Assembly (NCBI GenBank): GCA_902362455.1
Contig: CABIWJ010000006.1
Span: 125,495-189,494 of the forward strand
Direction: 5' to 3'
Length of the DNA stretch: 64,000 nt
Origin: Eubacteriaceae bacterium
GTDB taxonomy: Bacteria; Bacillota; Clostridia; Lachnospirales; Lachnospiraceae
The stretch's first letter is position 1, and each line of letters begins with the position of its first letter. The notes beneath the pieces were generated by a model. It did not search any database. It was not told where the DNA came from and was given only the letters and a program-made list of their open reading frames with translations. Positions 17,652-26,425 of this stretch are shown piece after piece. The translations under genes and the position numbers were made by a program.

Positions 17652-17930
17652 ATGAATATGAACATCAATGAAAAGAAAGCTCTTTATGCTTTTGGCTGTC
17701 CGAATCGAGAAGCGACCGTTCAACGCTTGCGTCTTGTGGCTGCACTTGCTCCCGACCCTGCGGCTAAGAAGCTGTTTTTCGCTCTGGCAGTCAAGTTGAA
17801 TGACAAGGACTGTGACCGTTGGTATCGCTGTTTCTTCTACAACATGAGGGTGGAAATGGAACGCTTTGCTCACCACAAGTATGTGCCGGACAGCTATCCT
17901 GTTCCGATTATGGAGGGGCTTTATGAGTAA
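17652..17930 (+). CDS. Conserved small protein of the nested element, unknown function
   Basis: 92 aa, soluble and helical, with two Cys and several aromatic residues (DRWYRCFFYNMRVEMERF). No domain recognised. A strong CAAGGAGG site precedes the ATG. The stop overlaps the next start by 8 bp, so the two form a pair. Between the recombinase block and the regulator, a place where Tn4451-like elements carry small proteins of unknown role. Confidence 0.6.
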   Translation: MNMNINEKKALYAFGCPNREATVQRLRLVAALAPDPAAKKLFFALAVKLNDKDCDRWYRCFFYNMRVEMERFAHHKYVPDSYPVPIMEGLYE

Positions 17931-18213
17931 GCTGACGAAGTATGAGAAAGAAACAATCGTCCTGTTTAATGAAGCAGACGAAGAAGCTCATATCCAGACT
18001 TACAATGCCGGACTTCGGAAACGCCTTGAAGCGTTCAGCAAGAAGTACCCCGACCTCTGCCGTTTGGATATGAGTATGGGGCAAGGCGGTGTGTCCTATT
18101 GGATTGACAAGTCCAGATTGTCTATCCGCTTTCAGCCGCCCATGAGCGAGGAACGCAGACGAAAAGCAAGCGAATTGGCGAAGCAAAACGGTTTTAACGG
18201 TCAGAACGGATAA
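17923..18213 (+). CDS. Small soluble protein of the nested element, unknown function
   Basis: 96 aa from ATG 17923, chosen because the longer open frame (from 17866) only adds a shadow of the preceding gene. The sequence has an N-terminal helix (KLTKYEKETIVLFNEADEEA), a YNAGLRKRLEAF helix and a basic C-terminus. I recall similar short proteins in Lachnospiraceae conjugative elements but no function. Overlapping the upstream ORF by 8 bp suggests coupled translation. Confidence 0.6.
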   Translation: MSKLTKYEKETIVLFNEADEEAHIQTYNAGLRKRLEAFSKKYPDLCRLDMSMGQGGVSYWIDKSRLSIRFQPPMSEERRRKASELAKQNGFNGQNG

Positions 18214-18358
18214 TGTAGCTTTTCGGGTCTGTTTGCGGTCAAAATGTCGGGTCTGTACCCGATGTTTTGACTGTTACATATCGTCAAGGTATAAAGTCCT
18301 TACCTACCCAAAAAAGGAAAAGTATGCGTTATGGAGCTAATATGAACTACGAATTTAC

Positions 18359-18400
18359 CGCAAGAGTGTTGATTTATTCACACTTGCGTGATATAATAAT
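18359..18400 (+). promoter_or_regulatory. Promoter with overlapping inverted repeat, upstream of the XRE gene
   Basis: TTGATT (18369-18374), 17-bp spacer, TATAAT (18392-18397). An inverted repeat CGCAAG-A-GTGT / ACACTTGCG (18359-18369, 18380-18388) spans the -35 and spacer, where a repressor would block RNA polymerase. The adjacent XRE protein is the obvious candidate. Confidence 0.65.
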
Positions 18401-18429
18401 AGAATATGTAAGCACAAGGAGGGTAAGCT

Positions 18430-18678
18430 ATGGCGGTAACATATAAAAAGTTGTTTCATTTAATGATTGACAAGGGTATGAGCAATGCGGAATTGATGGA
18501 ACAGGCAGGTTTTAGTGCCAACATCATAACCCGATTGAAACGAGATAATTACCTTTCCCTTGACACCATCGAAAAGATATGCAACACACTCCATTGCGGA
18601 GTTGATGATATTCTTGAATTTATACCTAACGAAAAAGGCAATGATGCCAGAAATCCTTTCAGCAAGGAGAATACATGA
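18430..18678 (+). CDS. XRE/Cro-C1 type HTH regulator
   Basis: An 82-aa DNA-binding protein that is almost entirely one HTH domain of the compact HTH_26/XRE type: MIDKGMSNAELMEQAGFS, ANIITRLKRDNYLSLDTIEKIC, ending in CGVDDILEFIP. These usually repress their own operon. The start follows AGGAGGG; the stop overlaps the response regulator start (ATGATGA), so regulator and two-component genes are one operon under the promoter at 18369. The inverted repeat in that promoter is a plausible operator. Confidence 0.85.
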   Translation: MAVTYKKLFHLMIDKGMSNAELMEQAGFSANIITRLKRDNYLSLDTIEKICNTLHCGVDDILEFIPNEKGNDARNPFSKENT

Positions 18679-19346
18679 TGAGTAAATTATTATTAGTGGA
18701 GGATGACCAAAGTATCGTATCCTCATTATCGGACTATTTAGGAAATGAAGGGTTCAAAATCGAAAGTGCTTCCGGGCAAAAAGAAGCAATAGAAAAATTG
18801 GATAACGACCAATACGATATAGCCTTGGTGGATATTCAATTATCAAATGGAAATGGCTTTTCTGTTTGTTCTGCAATTAAAGAAAGAGGAACTATGCCGG
18901 TTATTTTCTTAACGGCGTCTGATGATGAATATAGTGTTGTGGCAGGACTGGACATGGGAGCTGACGATTATATCAGTAAACCATTTAGACCAAGGGAGCT
19001 TCTTTCAAGGATCAACAGCGTATTAAGGAGAACTAAGAACACGCAAAACATTATCAGCTACCATGACTTAGTTGTGGACACAAATCAAGCAACCGTGGTA
19101 AAAAACGGAACAGAGATTTTATTGTCTGCTATGGAATATAAGTTGCTGTTAGTCTTTTTGCGTAACAAAGGTATTGTCCTTTCTCGCAGAAGATTGTTGG
19201 AGCTTTTATGGGACACTACCGGAGAGTTTATCAATGATAATACGCTGACTGTTTACATGAAAAGGCTGCGTGACAAAATTGAAACAAATCCACAGGAGCC
19301 GGAAATCATAATTACCGTTCGTGGGCTTGGCTATAAGGTGGGTTGA
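18675..19346 (+). CDS. OmpR-family response regulator (BceR/VanR-like)
   Basis: A 223-aa response regulator. The receiver domain has acidic pocket D10-D11, phosphorylation site D53 (ALVDIQLS), a Thr in FLTASDD and Lys in ISKPF. The C-terminal winged-helix domain (about 125-223) ends with NTLTVYMKRLRDKIE and VRGLGYKVG, typical for OmpR/PhoB. ATGs at 18675 and 18678 are both possible. The histidine kinase follows after 1 bp. A perfect TNACA-N4-TGTAA site upstream of the ABC transporter makes BceR-type control of that transporter likely. Confidence 0.92.
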   Translation: MMSKLLLVEDDQSIVSSLSDYLGNEGFKIESASGQKEAIEKLDNDQYDIALVDIQLSNGNGFSVCSAIKERGTMPVIFLTASDDEYSVVAGLDMGADDYISKPFRPRELLSRINSVLRRTKNTQNIISYHDLVVDTNQATVVKNGTEILLSAMEYKLLLVFLRNKGIVLSRRRLLELLWDTTGEFINDNTLTVYMKRLRDKIETNPQEPEIIITVRGLGYKVG

Positions 19347-19347
19347 T

Positions 19348-20355
19348 ATGGACTTTATCAGAAATAAAGAAGTTAAAAGGCAGATTGTTGTCAGCAGTAT
19401 TCTTATTCTATTTTGGGGCGGCATTGGCATTATCGTTGATAGCAAAGCTGTGTGGATTGTTCTGTCGGCTATCATTTCATCAAGTGCAGTTTCCCTCTTT
19501 TTTACATATCAGAGATACAAGAAAATTGCTGATTTTAGTTTGCATATTGATAGGCTGCTGCATGGAGATGAAACGATTTCTTTTGGGCAGTTTCAAGAAG
19601 GCGAATTATCTGTTTTACATGATGAAATATCTAAGATGACAAGACGACTTATTGAACAGGCAGAAGCTCTGAAAATGGAGAAAGGTAATTTGGCGAATGC
19701 TTTAGCCGATATTTCACATCAATTAAAAACACCTTTGACATCGCTGAATATCCTAAATGCTTCTCTGTGTAATGAGGAACTGACTGACGAAGAAAGGTAT
19801 GAGCTGATCCGCAAACAGACTATGCTCTTATCAAGAATGGAGTGGCTGATAGCCACACTTCTGAAAATATCCAAGCTGGATGCAGGAACGATTACTCTAA
19901 AGCCACAGGAGATATACTTAAAAGATGTGGTAGAAAAAGCAATTCGTCCTCTGGAGATTGCGGCAGAATTAAAAATGCAGACAATAACGCAAGTGATTCC
20001 GGCAGAACTGAAACTTGCTCTTGATGCTGATTGGACTGCTGAAGCCTTGGGGAATGTAATTAAAAACTGTATCGAACATTCACCAGAGAGCAGCAGTATT
20101 GAAATCAAGGCAATAGAAAGACCTCTTTTGACACAGATAATTATAGCGGATAATGGAGCAGGTTTTCGGAAAAAGGATATACCGCATCTATTTGACCGAT
20201 TTTATCAAGGAAGTGGCTCTACAATCGGTAATGCCGGTTTGGGGTTGGCTCTGGCAAAAACAATCATCGTCAATCAGGGCGGCGTCATCCAGGCGAAAAA
20301 CCGGAAGTCAGGCGGTGCAGAATTTGAAATCTGCTTTTATCGGGGGACTGCTTAA
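19348..20355 (+). CDS. Intramembrane-sensing histidine kinase (BceS-like)
   Basis: A 335-aa kinase. Two membrane spans near the N-terminus (about 15-29 and 34-52) are joined by only a few residues (DSKA), so there is no extracellular sensor. This is the hallmark of kinases that sense through a partner ABC transporter. The H-box is ADISHQLKTPLTS (His about 124), the N-box NVIKNCIEHSP, followed by IADNGAGF, HLFDRFYQG and GLGLALAK. I use ATG 19348; the longer frame from GTG 19321 would run into the regulator gene. Linked to the FtsX transporter downstream. Confidence 0.92.
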   Translation: MDFIRNKEVKRQIVVSSILILFWGGIGIIVDSKAVWIVLSAIISSSAVSLFFTYQRYKKIADFSLHIDRLLHGDETISFGQFQEGELSVLHDEISKMTRRLIEQAEALKMEKGNLANALADISHQLKTPLTSLNILNASLCNEELTDEERYELIRKQTMLLSRMEWLIATLLKISKLDAGTITLKPQEIYLKDVVEKAIRPLEIAAELKMQTITQVIPAELKLALDADWTAEALGNVIKNCIEHSPESSSIEIKAIERPLLTQIIIADNGAGFRKKDIPHLFDRFYQGSGSTIGNAGLGLALAKTIIVNQGGVIQAKNRKSGGAEFEICFYRGTA

Positions 20356-20372
20356 TGCAGCCCCTTTTTAAG

Positions 20373-20425
20373 TGACATTTTTGTAATGAAAAAGTAATGA
20401 AGCAGTCACTTGGCTTTGCTATACT
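20373..20425 (+). promoter_or_regulatory. BceR-type operator and extended -10 promoter before the ABC transporter
   Basis: TGACATTTTTGTAA (20373-20386) matches the published BceR-family consensus TNACA-N4-TGTAA exactly. Two direct GTAATGAA copies (20383-20390, 20394-20401) follow 11 bp apart, then an extended -10 TGCTATACT ending at 20425 with no good -35. A response-regulator-activated promoter would look like this. Confidence 0.75.
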
Positions 20426-20455
20426 GAATTGCAAAAATATATGGAGGAACTTTTT

Positions 20456-21136
20456 ATGGAAATATTAAGAGTAGAGAATATCTGCAAAACCTATGAAATG
20501 GACAATGCTCCTGTCCATGCTTTGTCAGATGTTTCTTTTTCCGTCGATAAAGGAGAGTTTGTTGCAATCATTGGAGCATCTGGGTCTGGCAAGTCTACCC
20601 TGTTGCACATTTTAGGTGGTGTTGACAGACCAACTTCGGGAAAAGTATTTGTGGATGGACAGGATGTTTATGAGCAAAACGAAGATGAATTGGCTGTATT
20701 CAGAAGAAGGCAGGTTGGGCTTGTCTATCAGTTTTATAATCTGATCCCGGTTTTGACTGTCGAGGAAAATATCACGCTGCCGATTCGATTGGATGGGCGT
20801 AAAATCAATAAGGAGCGTTTGAAAGAACTGCTATCCACGCTCAAACTGGTAAAGCGTAGAAAGCACCTGCCAAGTCAGTTATCCGGCGGTCAACAACAAA
20901 GAGTGGCAATCGGACGAGCGTTGATTAACGCACCTGCGATTATCCTTGCGGACGAGCCGACGGGAAATCTGGACACGGAGAACACAAGGGATATTATGAA
21001 ACTTCTGCGTGAATCCAATGAAGTCTATCGCCAGACAATGATCCTGATTACCCATGACCGTGAAATCGCAATGCAGGCAGACCGTATTCTGGAAATTCAG
21101 GATGGCAGACTTGTGAGGGATGAGGTGATACGCTGA
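20456..21136 (+). CDS. ABC transporter ATP-binding protein (FtsE/BceA/LolD-like)
   Basis: A 226-aa ATPase of the MacB/LolD/BceA group. Walker A GASGSGKST, Q-loop YQFYNLIP, signature LSGGQQQRVAIGRAL, Walker B AIILADEPTGNLD, and switch His in LITHD. ATG 20456 is chosen over the upstream ATG because GGAGG (20443-20447) is correctly spaced. The stop overlaps the permease start. With the FtsX-type permease it should form a transporter that detects and removes membrane-active peptides or antibiotics, by analogy with BceAB; the substrate is unknown. Confidence 0.93.
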   Translation: MEILRVENICKTYEMDNAPVHALSDVSFSVDKGEFVAIIGASGSGKSTLLHILGGVDRPTSGKVFVDGQDVYEQNEDELAVFRRRQVGLVYQFYNLIPVLTVEENITLPIRLDGRKINKERLKELLSTLKLVKRRKHLPSQLSGGQQQRVAIGRALINAPAIILADEPTGNLDTENTRDIMKLLRESNEVYRQTMILITHDREIAMQADRILEIQDGRLVRDEVIR

Positions 21137-23640
21137 TGAATATGATTTTCACGCTTACACTCAGGAATCTGCTGTCGAATAAAAAGCGTACCCTACTCAC
21201 ACTTTTAACCATTCTTTTGTCAATCAGTATGATAACCGCTATTCTCTGTGGGGGATGGTCGTTGGTTGATTTTTTGAAAGAGAAAGAAAAAGTGTATGGT
21301 GGCGATTATGACTACTACATGGAGGATTTGACTTGGGAGCAGGTTCAAGAGCTATATAGTCAAAACAATGTAGGCGAGGTTTCGCTTCTCCGCTTTGCCG
21401 GAAACAGTTTTTACGGGGAGAAATCCAACAGTACAATGCTCTCCGTTGGCGAGATTGACGAGAACTTTACCCAAAGATTTTCGTTAAATCAGTATTTGCT
21501 TGCGGGGCGTTTCCCGCAAGATGAAAATGAGCTTGTTATTTCAGAATCTTTTTTGAAGAAAAACAATATGAACACAGAGATTGGAGATACGATTTCTTTA
21601 ACCCTTGGTTCAAGAATTTGGGATGAATATAATGCCCAGCTTTCCGGGCTGACAAATTATAGGGGCGAAGAAGAAAGTTTCGTTCCAACGAAAGAGAAAG
21701 CGTATGTAGTTGTTGGTATTCTGTCAGATGTGAATGACTCAAAAATCGCAGCAAACTATAATGCCTTTGCAGGCGTTGACAAAACGGCATCCGATTTTGC
21801 TGCGTATGTCAAGGCAAAGAATTTATCCAATTCGATCTATACAGAAGCCGAAGAAGTGGCTGCGGCAGTAGACAGTCATGTAGCAAAGTTTCATTCTGAA
21901 CTGTTAGTCTATCATGGAATTACCGGCGGCAAAGGAGCTGCCAAACTGATTGCTTTGGTAGTCATGGTCATTTGCCTTTTGATGGCTGCATCCGCTTCAA
22001 TGATCAGCAACGCCCTCTCCATTTCCTTGCAGGAACGAATTAAGCAGATGGGAATGTTATCCAGTATTGGAGCCACAAAAGGGCAAAAACGCCTTAGTGT
22101 ATATTTAGAAGCCTTTCTTTTGGGTGTGGTAAGCATACCTTTGGGATTGGTTGTCGGCATACTGCTGTCTGCTCTGTTGTTAAGTGTGGTCAGGGCAGCT
22201 TTTGGAGAAACATTCACTTTTGGCATTGTAGAACTGTCCTTAAAGGTAAACGGACTTATCCTACTCGTCAGCGGATTATCCGGCATTGCTTCTTTGTACT
22301 TCGGAAGCAGAAAGCCTGTGAAGCAAGCTGCTAAAATTACAGTTATTGAAGCTATCCGCCAGTCTAACAATGCGGTATCAAAAAAGAAATTCCGTGATGG
22401 AAAAATCGTTTCTTTGGTTTTTGGCATTTATGGTTCGCTGGCAGCTAAAAATATTAAGCGTAATCCAAAACGCTTCCGAGCAATTACTGGCTCTATTTTC
22501 TTGTCGGTGGTAATTGCCCTTTCCTTATACAGTTTGTCTGATTTTATGCTTTATCAGACATCCTTGGACATGAAGGAGGACGGTTCCTGTTATACTGATG
22601 TGATTTCGACGATTCAATACAAAGATATTCCTACCGCAATCGGGGCATTATCGGATGAAAATATCACTGCGGATGTTTCCTATTCTTTTCAGCGATATAT
22701 GACTGCTGAATTTTCGCAGGAACAAATCAATCCTGATATGCAGGGATATTTTATCAATGGTACGAAAGCAGAGGTATATGTCGTAGGACTGGACGAAGAA
22801 CATTTTACTTCCTTTTGTGAGGAAAATGGCTTTCATATTATGACTGGCAGCTCCAATCGTGGAATCCTGCTCAATCAGACAATGGGATATTATAATGCGG
22901 GTCAAAATCGAGTGATTGCAGGCTCCCCGTTTCTTATTGAACCGGGAACTGAAATCATTCCGTTGGGGGCATCCGAGGATGCCTTGCCGATTATCGTGGA
23001 AGAAATCGTTTCAGAAGAAAATGCAAATATCCAATCCATGTTTGTGAGAGATCGAGCTGTCCTCATTGTGCCTTTAAGTTATTTTAACTGGCTGATAGAT
23101 GATAACGCCTATGTGGAAATGAGAATACAGACAGCACAGCATAAAGAAGCAATGGACTGTCTGGCTGACAGAGGATTTCCGCAAACTGTGGACATTGCAG
23201 CCGCAACGAATAATTCCAGACAGGTATATACGATTGCAAAACTGGTAATCTGCCTGTTCTCGATCCTGATGACGGTTATTATCAGTTTGAATGTTTGCAA
23301 CACTATCTCAAATACAATTCATTTGAGAAGAAGCGAATTTGCTGTTCTGCGTTCTGTTGGTATGACTGCCAAAGGATTGAAATGTACGCTATTGCTTGAA
23401 GCTGTTTTGTACGGCGTAAAAGCATTGGTTCTTGCGTTGCCTGTGAGCTTTTTGATTCATTGTGCCATCTACTACTTCATATCGTCGGGTATGACACCAT
23501 TTGCTTTTTATATCAACGGTGGTATTTATGCTCTTGCAGTTCTGGCGGTCGGTGCTATGGTATGTATCGCTATGCTGTTTGCTGTCAGAAGCGTATCAAA
23601 GGTGGAAATTGTAGAGGAACTGAAATTGAGCAATATGTAA
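21136..23640 (+). CDS. FtsX-type ABC transporter permease (two MacB/FtsX units)
   Basis: An 834-aa membrane protein. TM1 at about 16-36 precedes an extracellular domain of about 230 residues and three spans (about 272-295, 318-350, 365-390). The layout then repeats: a span near 450, a second extracellular domain of about 220 residues, and three spans (about 697-720, 740-765, 795-820). This eight-span duplicated design differs from classical ten-span BceB. Conserved QERIKQMGMLSSIGATKGQ and LRRSEFAVLRSVGMT segments are FtsX coupling helices. It overlaps the ATPase gene by 1 bp. Likely peptide or antibiotic detoxification under the adjacent two-component system. Confidence 0.9.
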   Translation: MNMIFTLTLRNLLSNKKRTLLTLLTILLSISMITAILCGGWSLVDFLKEKEKVYGGDYDYYMEDLTWEQVQELYSQNNVGEVSLLRFAGNSFYGEKSNSTMLSVGEIDENFTQRFSLNQYLLAGRFPQDENELVISESFLKKNNMNTEIGDTISLTLGSRIWDEYNAQLSGLTNYRGEEESFVPTKEKAYVVVGILSDVNDSKIAANYNAFAGVDKTASDFAAYVKAKNLSNSIYTEAEEVAAAVDSHVAKFHSELLVYHGITGGKGAAKLIALVVMVICLLMAASASMISNALSISLQERIKQMGMLSSIGATKGQKRLSVYLEAFLLGVVSIPLGLVVGILLSALLLSVVRAAFGETFTFGIVELSLKVNGLILLVSGLSGIASLYFGSRKPVKQAAKITVIEAIRQSNNAVSKKKFRDGKIVSLVFGIYGSLAAKNIKRNPKRFRAITGSIFLSVVIALSLYSLSDFMLYQTSLDMKEDGSCYTDVISTIQYKDIPTAIGALSDENITADVSYSFQRYMTAEFSQEQINPDMQGYFINGTKAEVYVVGLDEEHFTSFCEENGFHIMTGSSNRGILLNQTMGYYNAGQNRVIAGSPFLIEPGTEIIPLGASEDALPIIVEEIVSEENANIQSMFVRDRAVLIVPLSYFNWLIDDNAYVEMRIQTAQHKEAMDCLADRGFPQTVDIAAATNNSRQVYTIAKLVICLFSILMTVIISLNVCNTISNTIHLRRSEFAVLRSVGMTAKGLKCTLLLEAVLYGVKALVLALPVSFLIHCAIYYFISSGMTPFAFYINGGIYALAVLAVGAMVCIAMLFAVRSVSKVEIVEELKLSNM

Positions 23641-23682
23641 TCATTCAATCTAACAAAGCAACTGAAACGGAGGTAATAGAAA

Positions 23683-24045
23683 TTGCGTAAAAAGAAACTG
23701 GTAAAGAGAGTTGCAGGCATTGCTTTGACTGTTGGTGTAGTTATACTTGCCATTGTATGTGTCGGTAAAGTAAATCGCATTCAGAACGAAAAAGATATTA
23801 TTGGCACATGGAAGGATACAAATGCGGAGGAGGTATTTACCTTTCAAGAGAACGGGGAACTTGCTGTGAGTAAAGATATGCCCGATTCGGGTCTGTCCTG
23901 CGGTAACGCATCTTATGGTTTTTCTTACTCGGATATAATCTGCGTGACACAGGGAGATAGTAGTGTAGAATTTGAGATAGAAGTAGATCATGACGAATTG
24001 ACAATCTTCTTTATGGGGCAAGAATACTTAGCGTTAGAAAGGTAA
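23683..24045 (+). CDS. Membrane-anchored small protein (lipocalin-like/DUF5640-like)
   Basis: A 120-aa protein starting at TTG 23683 behind ACGGAGG. It has a basic N-terminus and one membrane span (about 8-27), then an external domain beginning IIGTWKDTNAEEVFTFQENGEL, a pattern of small beta-barrel (lipocalin-like/DUF5640-like) domains in Firmicutes. It lies 42 bp after the permease and probably belongs to the transporter operon, possibly as an accessory or immunity protein. Function unknown. Confidence 0.6.
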   Translation: MRKKKLVKRVAGIALTVGVVILAIVCVGKVNRIQNEKDIIGTWKDTNAEEVFTFQENGELAVSKDMPDSGLSCGNASYGFSYSDIICVTQGDSSVEFEIEVDHDELTIFFMGQEYLALER

Positions 24046-24093
24046 TGGTAGAAACTCTCTTGTTTCGTAAAAACTGAATAGAATGAACAAACC

Positions 24094-24481
24094 AAAGGCG
24101 ACTAACCGTAAAAAGTTGGTCGCTTTTGCTTTGCTCATTTGCAAAGCGGATGTGTCGGAAACGGCATATCCGAAAAGTGGAGAAATCCGATTTGACGAAA
24201 TTGGACTTCTCCATTTTTTTGTGAAAGTCTCCGATGGAGAGTTTCGCAAAAACCGATGGACTGCAAATGTCGGCAGCTGACGATGTGAAGCAGTTTATCG
24301 GGCAGGAGTACAGAGGGCGGCAAGCCCTTTGTGCATGGGTACAGGGAATGCAATATCCCTGTGCAGGTCAAGGGCGGCAGCCTTGCCCAGTTAAGTGGCG
24401 TTTCGCCACTTAGTACTGGGTATTACTTGTCGCAAAATTGCAGCAAGGATGGCAGCTTCGCTGCCCCTTTCCCCTGCGGGG
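24094..24481 (+). other. Hairpin-rich non-coding region before mob: terminators and candidate oriT
   Basis: Gap of about 460 bp between the transporter operon and the relaxase. It begins with two terminator-like hairpins: AAAGGCGAC/GTCGCTTT near 24094-24128, and TGGAGAA/TTCTCCA at 24178-24213 with seven Ts. Then come AGGGC/GCCCT (24314-24328), ACAGGGA/TCCCTGT (24341-24362), CAAGG/CCTTG (24369-24385), TAAGTGGCG/CGCCACTTA (24392-24412, enclosed by CCCAG/CTGGG), GGCAGC/GCTGCC (24451-24465) and CCCC/GGGG (24471-24481). Such an array beside a relaxase gene is a good oriT candidate. A 65-codon frame inside is not convincing. Confidence 0.55.
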
Positions 24482-24508
24482 AAAATCTGAACGGAGGTTA
24501 GAAATGGT

Positions 24509-25744
24509 TTGAAATTAACAAGACACAACGGTCGCTCCGGCAAGCATGGCACTTACAACCCGAAGCACAATGACCGCACTTTTGATGTGAGCAACAGCGA
24601 ACACATTGACGAAGAACGAGCCAAGCACAATGTCTATTGGGACTGCTTCAACGGCTATCGCACCTTTGCAGAGAAGCAAGTCCAGAGCGAGCTTGCAGAC
24701 ACTTTCGAGGAAGTGGAGGAACTGTTCTACTCCGCAAAATACGGTGCTTATGTCGAAGCACAGAACGCCAGAAACGATAAGAACAGGCACTCGGAACGCA
24801 ACCGCACCACAACGGATTTGCTTAAAGACAAAAGGACTTGCCCGGAGGAAACCATCTATCAGATCGGAAAGATGGGCGACCATGTTTCGCCTGATGTTCT
24901 GCTGAAAGTCGTGACGGATTTCTTCGTGGAGATGGAACGGCGTTTCGGCTCTCATGTTCACATTCTGGATTGGGCATTACATCTGGATGAAGCGACACCG
25001 CACATTCAAGAACGCCATGTATTCGACTGTGAAAACCGCTACGGCGAGATTTGCCCACAACAGGAAAAGGCACTTGAAGCATTAGGCTTTGAACTGCCAG
25101 ACCCCACCAAGAAGCAAGGCAGACACAACAACCGAAAAATGACTTTCGATTCTGCCTGTCGTGCCATGCTCTTTGATATTGCAAAAAGGCATGGTCTGCA
25201 TTTGGAGCAAGAGCCGGAATATGGAGGGCGAGCCTATCTTGAAAAACAGGACTTCATTCTTGCCAAACAAAAAGAGCAGTTGGAGGTACAGGAGCAGAGA
25301 TTAGAGGAACTGACTTTGAAAATCGAGGATGTGGAAACGCTGATTGATGATGTTGCCGATATTGCCTATGACAAGGCGGTGGAGGTCGTGACAGATACAG
25401 TCAGAGTGGAAACCCACAAGGAGGACATTCGGCTGATTGAGGAAACAAAGACATGGCTTCAATCGCCGGAACGCAAAGCACCGAAGAAAGAGCGTGACTA
25501 TGCAATCAGCCGTTTGGATGGCGTGATTGGCAAAATCAAAAATGCCATGCAGTCTGCATTGCAGAAAATCCAGTCCAGACTTCTTTCGCCGGAGGTCAAG
25601 AAAACGAGCAAAGAGCAGATTAAGGAAAAGGTCAAGCCCTCCATCCTTGCCAGACTTGAAAGAAACAAGGAACTGGCAAAACAGGAAAATGAAGCGAGAC
25701 GGAGCGAACACCGTCCGCACAAAAAACAGAATATGGAGCTTTAA
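24509..25744 (+). CDS. MobV-like relaxase (Mob/Pre family)
   Basis: A 411-aa mobilization protein of the nested element. The N-terminal KLTRHNGRSGKHGTYNPKHN and the central HLDEATPHIQERHVF (about 160-174) correspond to the MobV HxDE-x-TPH motif, although the last His of the usual triad is shifted (QERH). The C-terminal half is coiled-coil (KEQLEVQEQRLEELTLKIED) and basic. The start is TTG 24509 behind GGAGG (24493-24497); the nearer ATG 24504 is in another frame and stops after two codons. It would nick the element oriT and use a helper ICE for transfer, notably one with an intact coupling protein. Confidence 0.8.
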   Translation: MKLTRHNGRSGKHGTYNPKHNDRTFDVSNSEHIDEERAKHNVYWDCFNGYRTFAEKQVQSELADTFEEVEELFYSAKYGAYVEAQNARNDKNRHSERNRTTTDLLKDKRTCPEETIYQIGKMGDHVSPDVLLKVVTDFFVEMERRFGSHVHILDWALHLDEATPHIQERHVFDCENRYGEICPQQEKALEALGFELPDPTKKQGRHNNRKMTFDSACRAMLFDIAKRHGLHLEQEPEYGGRAYLEKQDFILAKQKEQLEVQEQRLEELTLKIEDVETLIDDVADIAYDKAVEVVTDTVRVETHKEDIRLIEETKTWLQSPERKAPKKERDYAISRLDGVIGKIKNAMQSALQKIQSRLLSPEVKKTSKEQIKEKVKPSILARLERNKELAKQENEARRSEHRPHKKQNMEL

Positions 25745-25804
25745 GGCACTTGCCATTTTCGATTTGAGAATGACAGGTGCTTTTTCCATTTTGGGAGGTT
25801 GATA

Positions 25805-26425
25805 ATGAATGTATTTGAAGCAGTAAAGCAGTCGGTCACGACAAGGCAGGCGGCAGAGTTTTACGGCTTTCGTGTAAACCGAGCCGGAATGATAGCCTGT
25901 CCGTTTCACAATGACCGCACACCGAGCATGAAAGTGGATAAGCGTTTTCATTGTTTCGGCTGCGGTGCGGATGGGGATGCCGTTGACTTTGTTTCCCGAC
26001 TGTTTGAATTGCCGAGCAAAGAAGCCGCTATGAAACTGGCTGACGATTTCGGTATCGCTTATGACCGAAACGGCAAGCCGTCCATCGTGGCAAAAATCCG
26101 AGAGCCTACCGCCAAACAGAAGTTTGAAGCGGAGGAAAAACGGTGCTTTCGTGTGCTGTCCGATTACTTCCACAAGCTCCGAGCGTGGGAAAAGGACTAT
26201 GCACCGAAGCAGCCAGAGGACGAATGGCATCCGCTATTTACAGAAGCCTTGAACAAGAGAGATTATATTGAATATCTCCTTGATATTTTGATTGACGGAA
26301 CACTTGAAGATAGAAAGGCACTTGTAGCCGAGCAAAGAAACGAGGTGATGAAACTTGAACGAAGATTTGCAGACAGCCGCCAGAGAGGAAATTCGAGACC
26401 GATTAGAACTGACACAGCAAGGTAA
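25805..26425 (+). CDS. CHC2 zinc-finger (DnaG-type) replication protein
   Basis: A 206-aa protein. The N-terminal 90 residues form a primase zinc-binding domain: ACPFHNDRTPSMKV followed by FHCFGCGADGDAVDFV, with the C-H-C-C ligands all present. No Toprim or catalytic primase domain follows; the rest is helical and charged. ATG 25805 follows GGGAGG. The last 71 bp overlap the VapE-like gene, so together they probably form a split primase/helicase module, as in satellites and mobilizable elements. It may support replication of the excised circle. Confidence 0.85.
   Translation: MNVFEAVKQSVTTRQAAEFYGFRVNRAGMIACPFHNDRTPSMKVDKRFHCFGCGADGDAVDFVSRLFELPSKEAAMKLADDFGIAYDRNGKPSIVAKIREPTAKQKFEAEEKRCFRVLSDYFHKLRAWEKDYAPKQPEDEWHPLFTEALNKRDYIEYLLDILIDGTLEDRKALVAEQRNEVMKLERRFADSRQRGNSRPIRTDTAR

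Noticed and set aside
24083..24280. 65-codon frame between the transporter operon and mob
   Set aside because: It runs across two terminator-like hairpins, has no ribosome-binding site and no recognisable protein pattern; the region is better explained as structured non-coding DNA.
25301..26230. 309-codon minus-strand frame across mob and CHC2 genes
   Set aside because: Spans two well-supported plus-strand genes and their intergenic gap with no protein family pattern.
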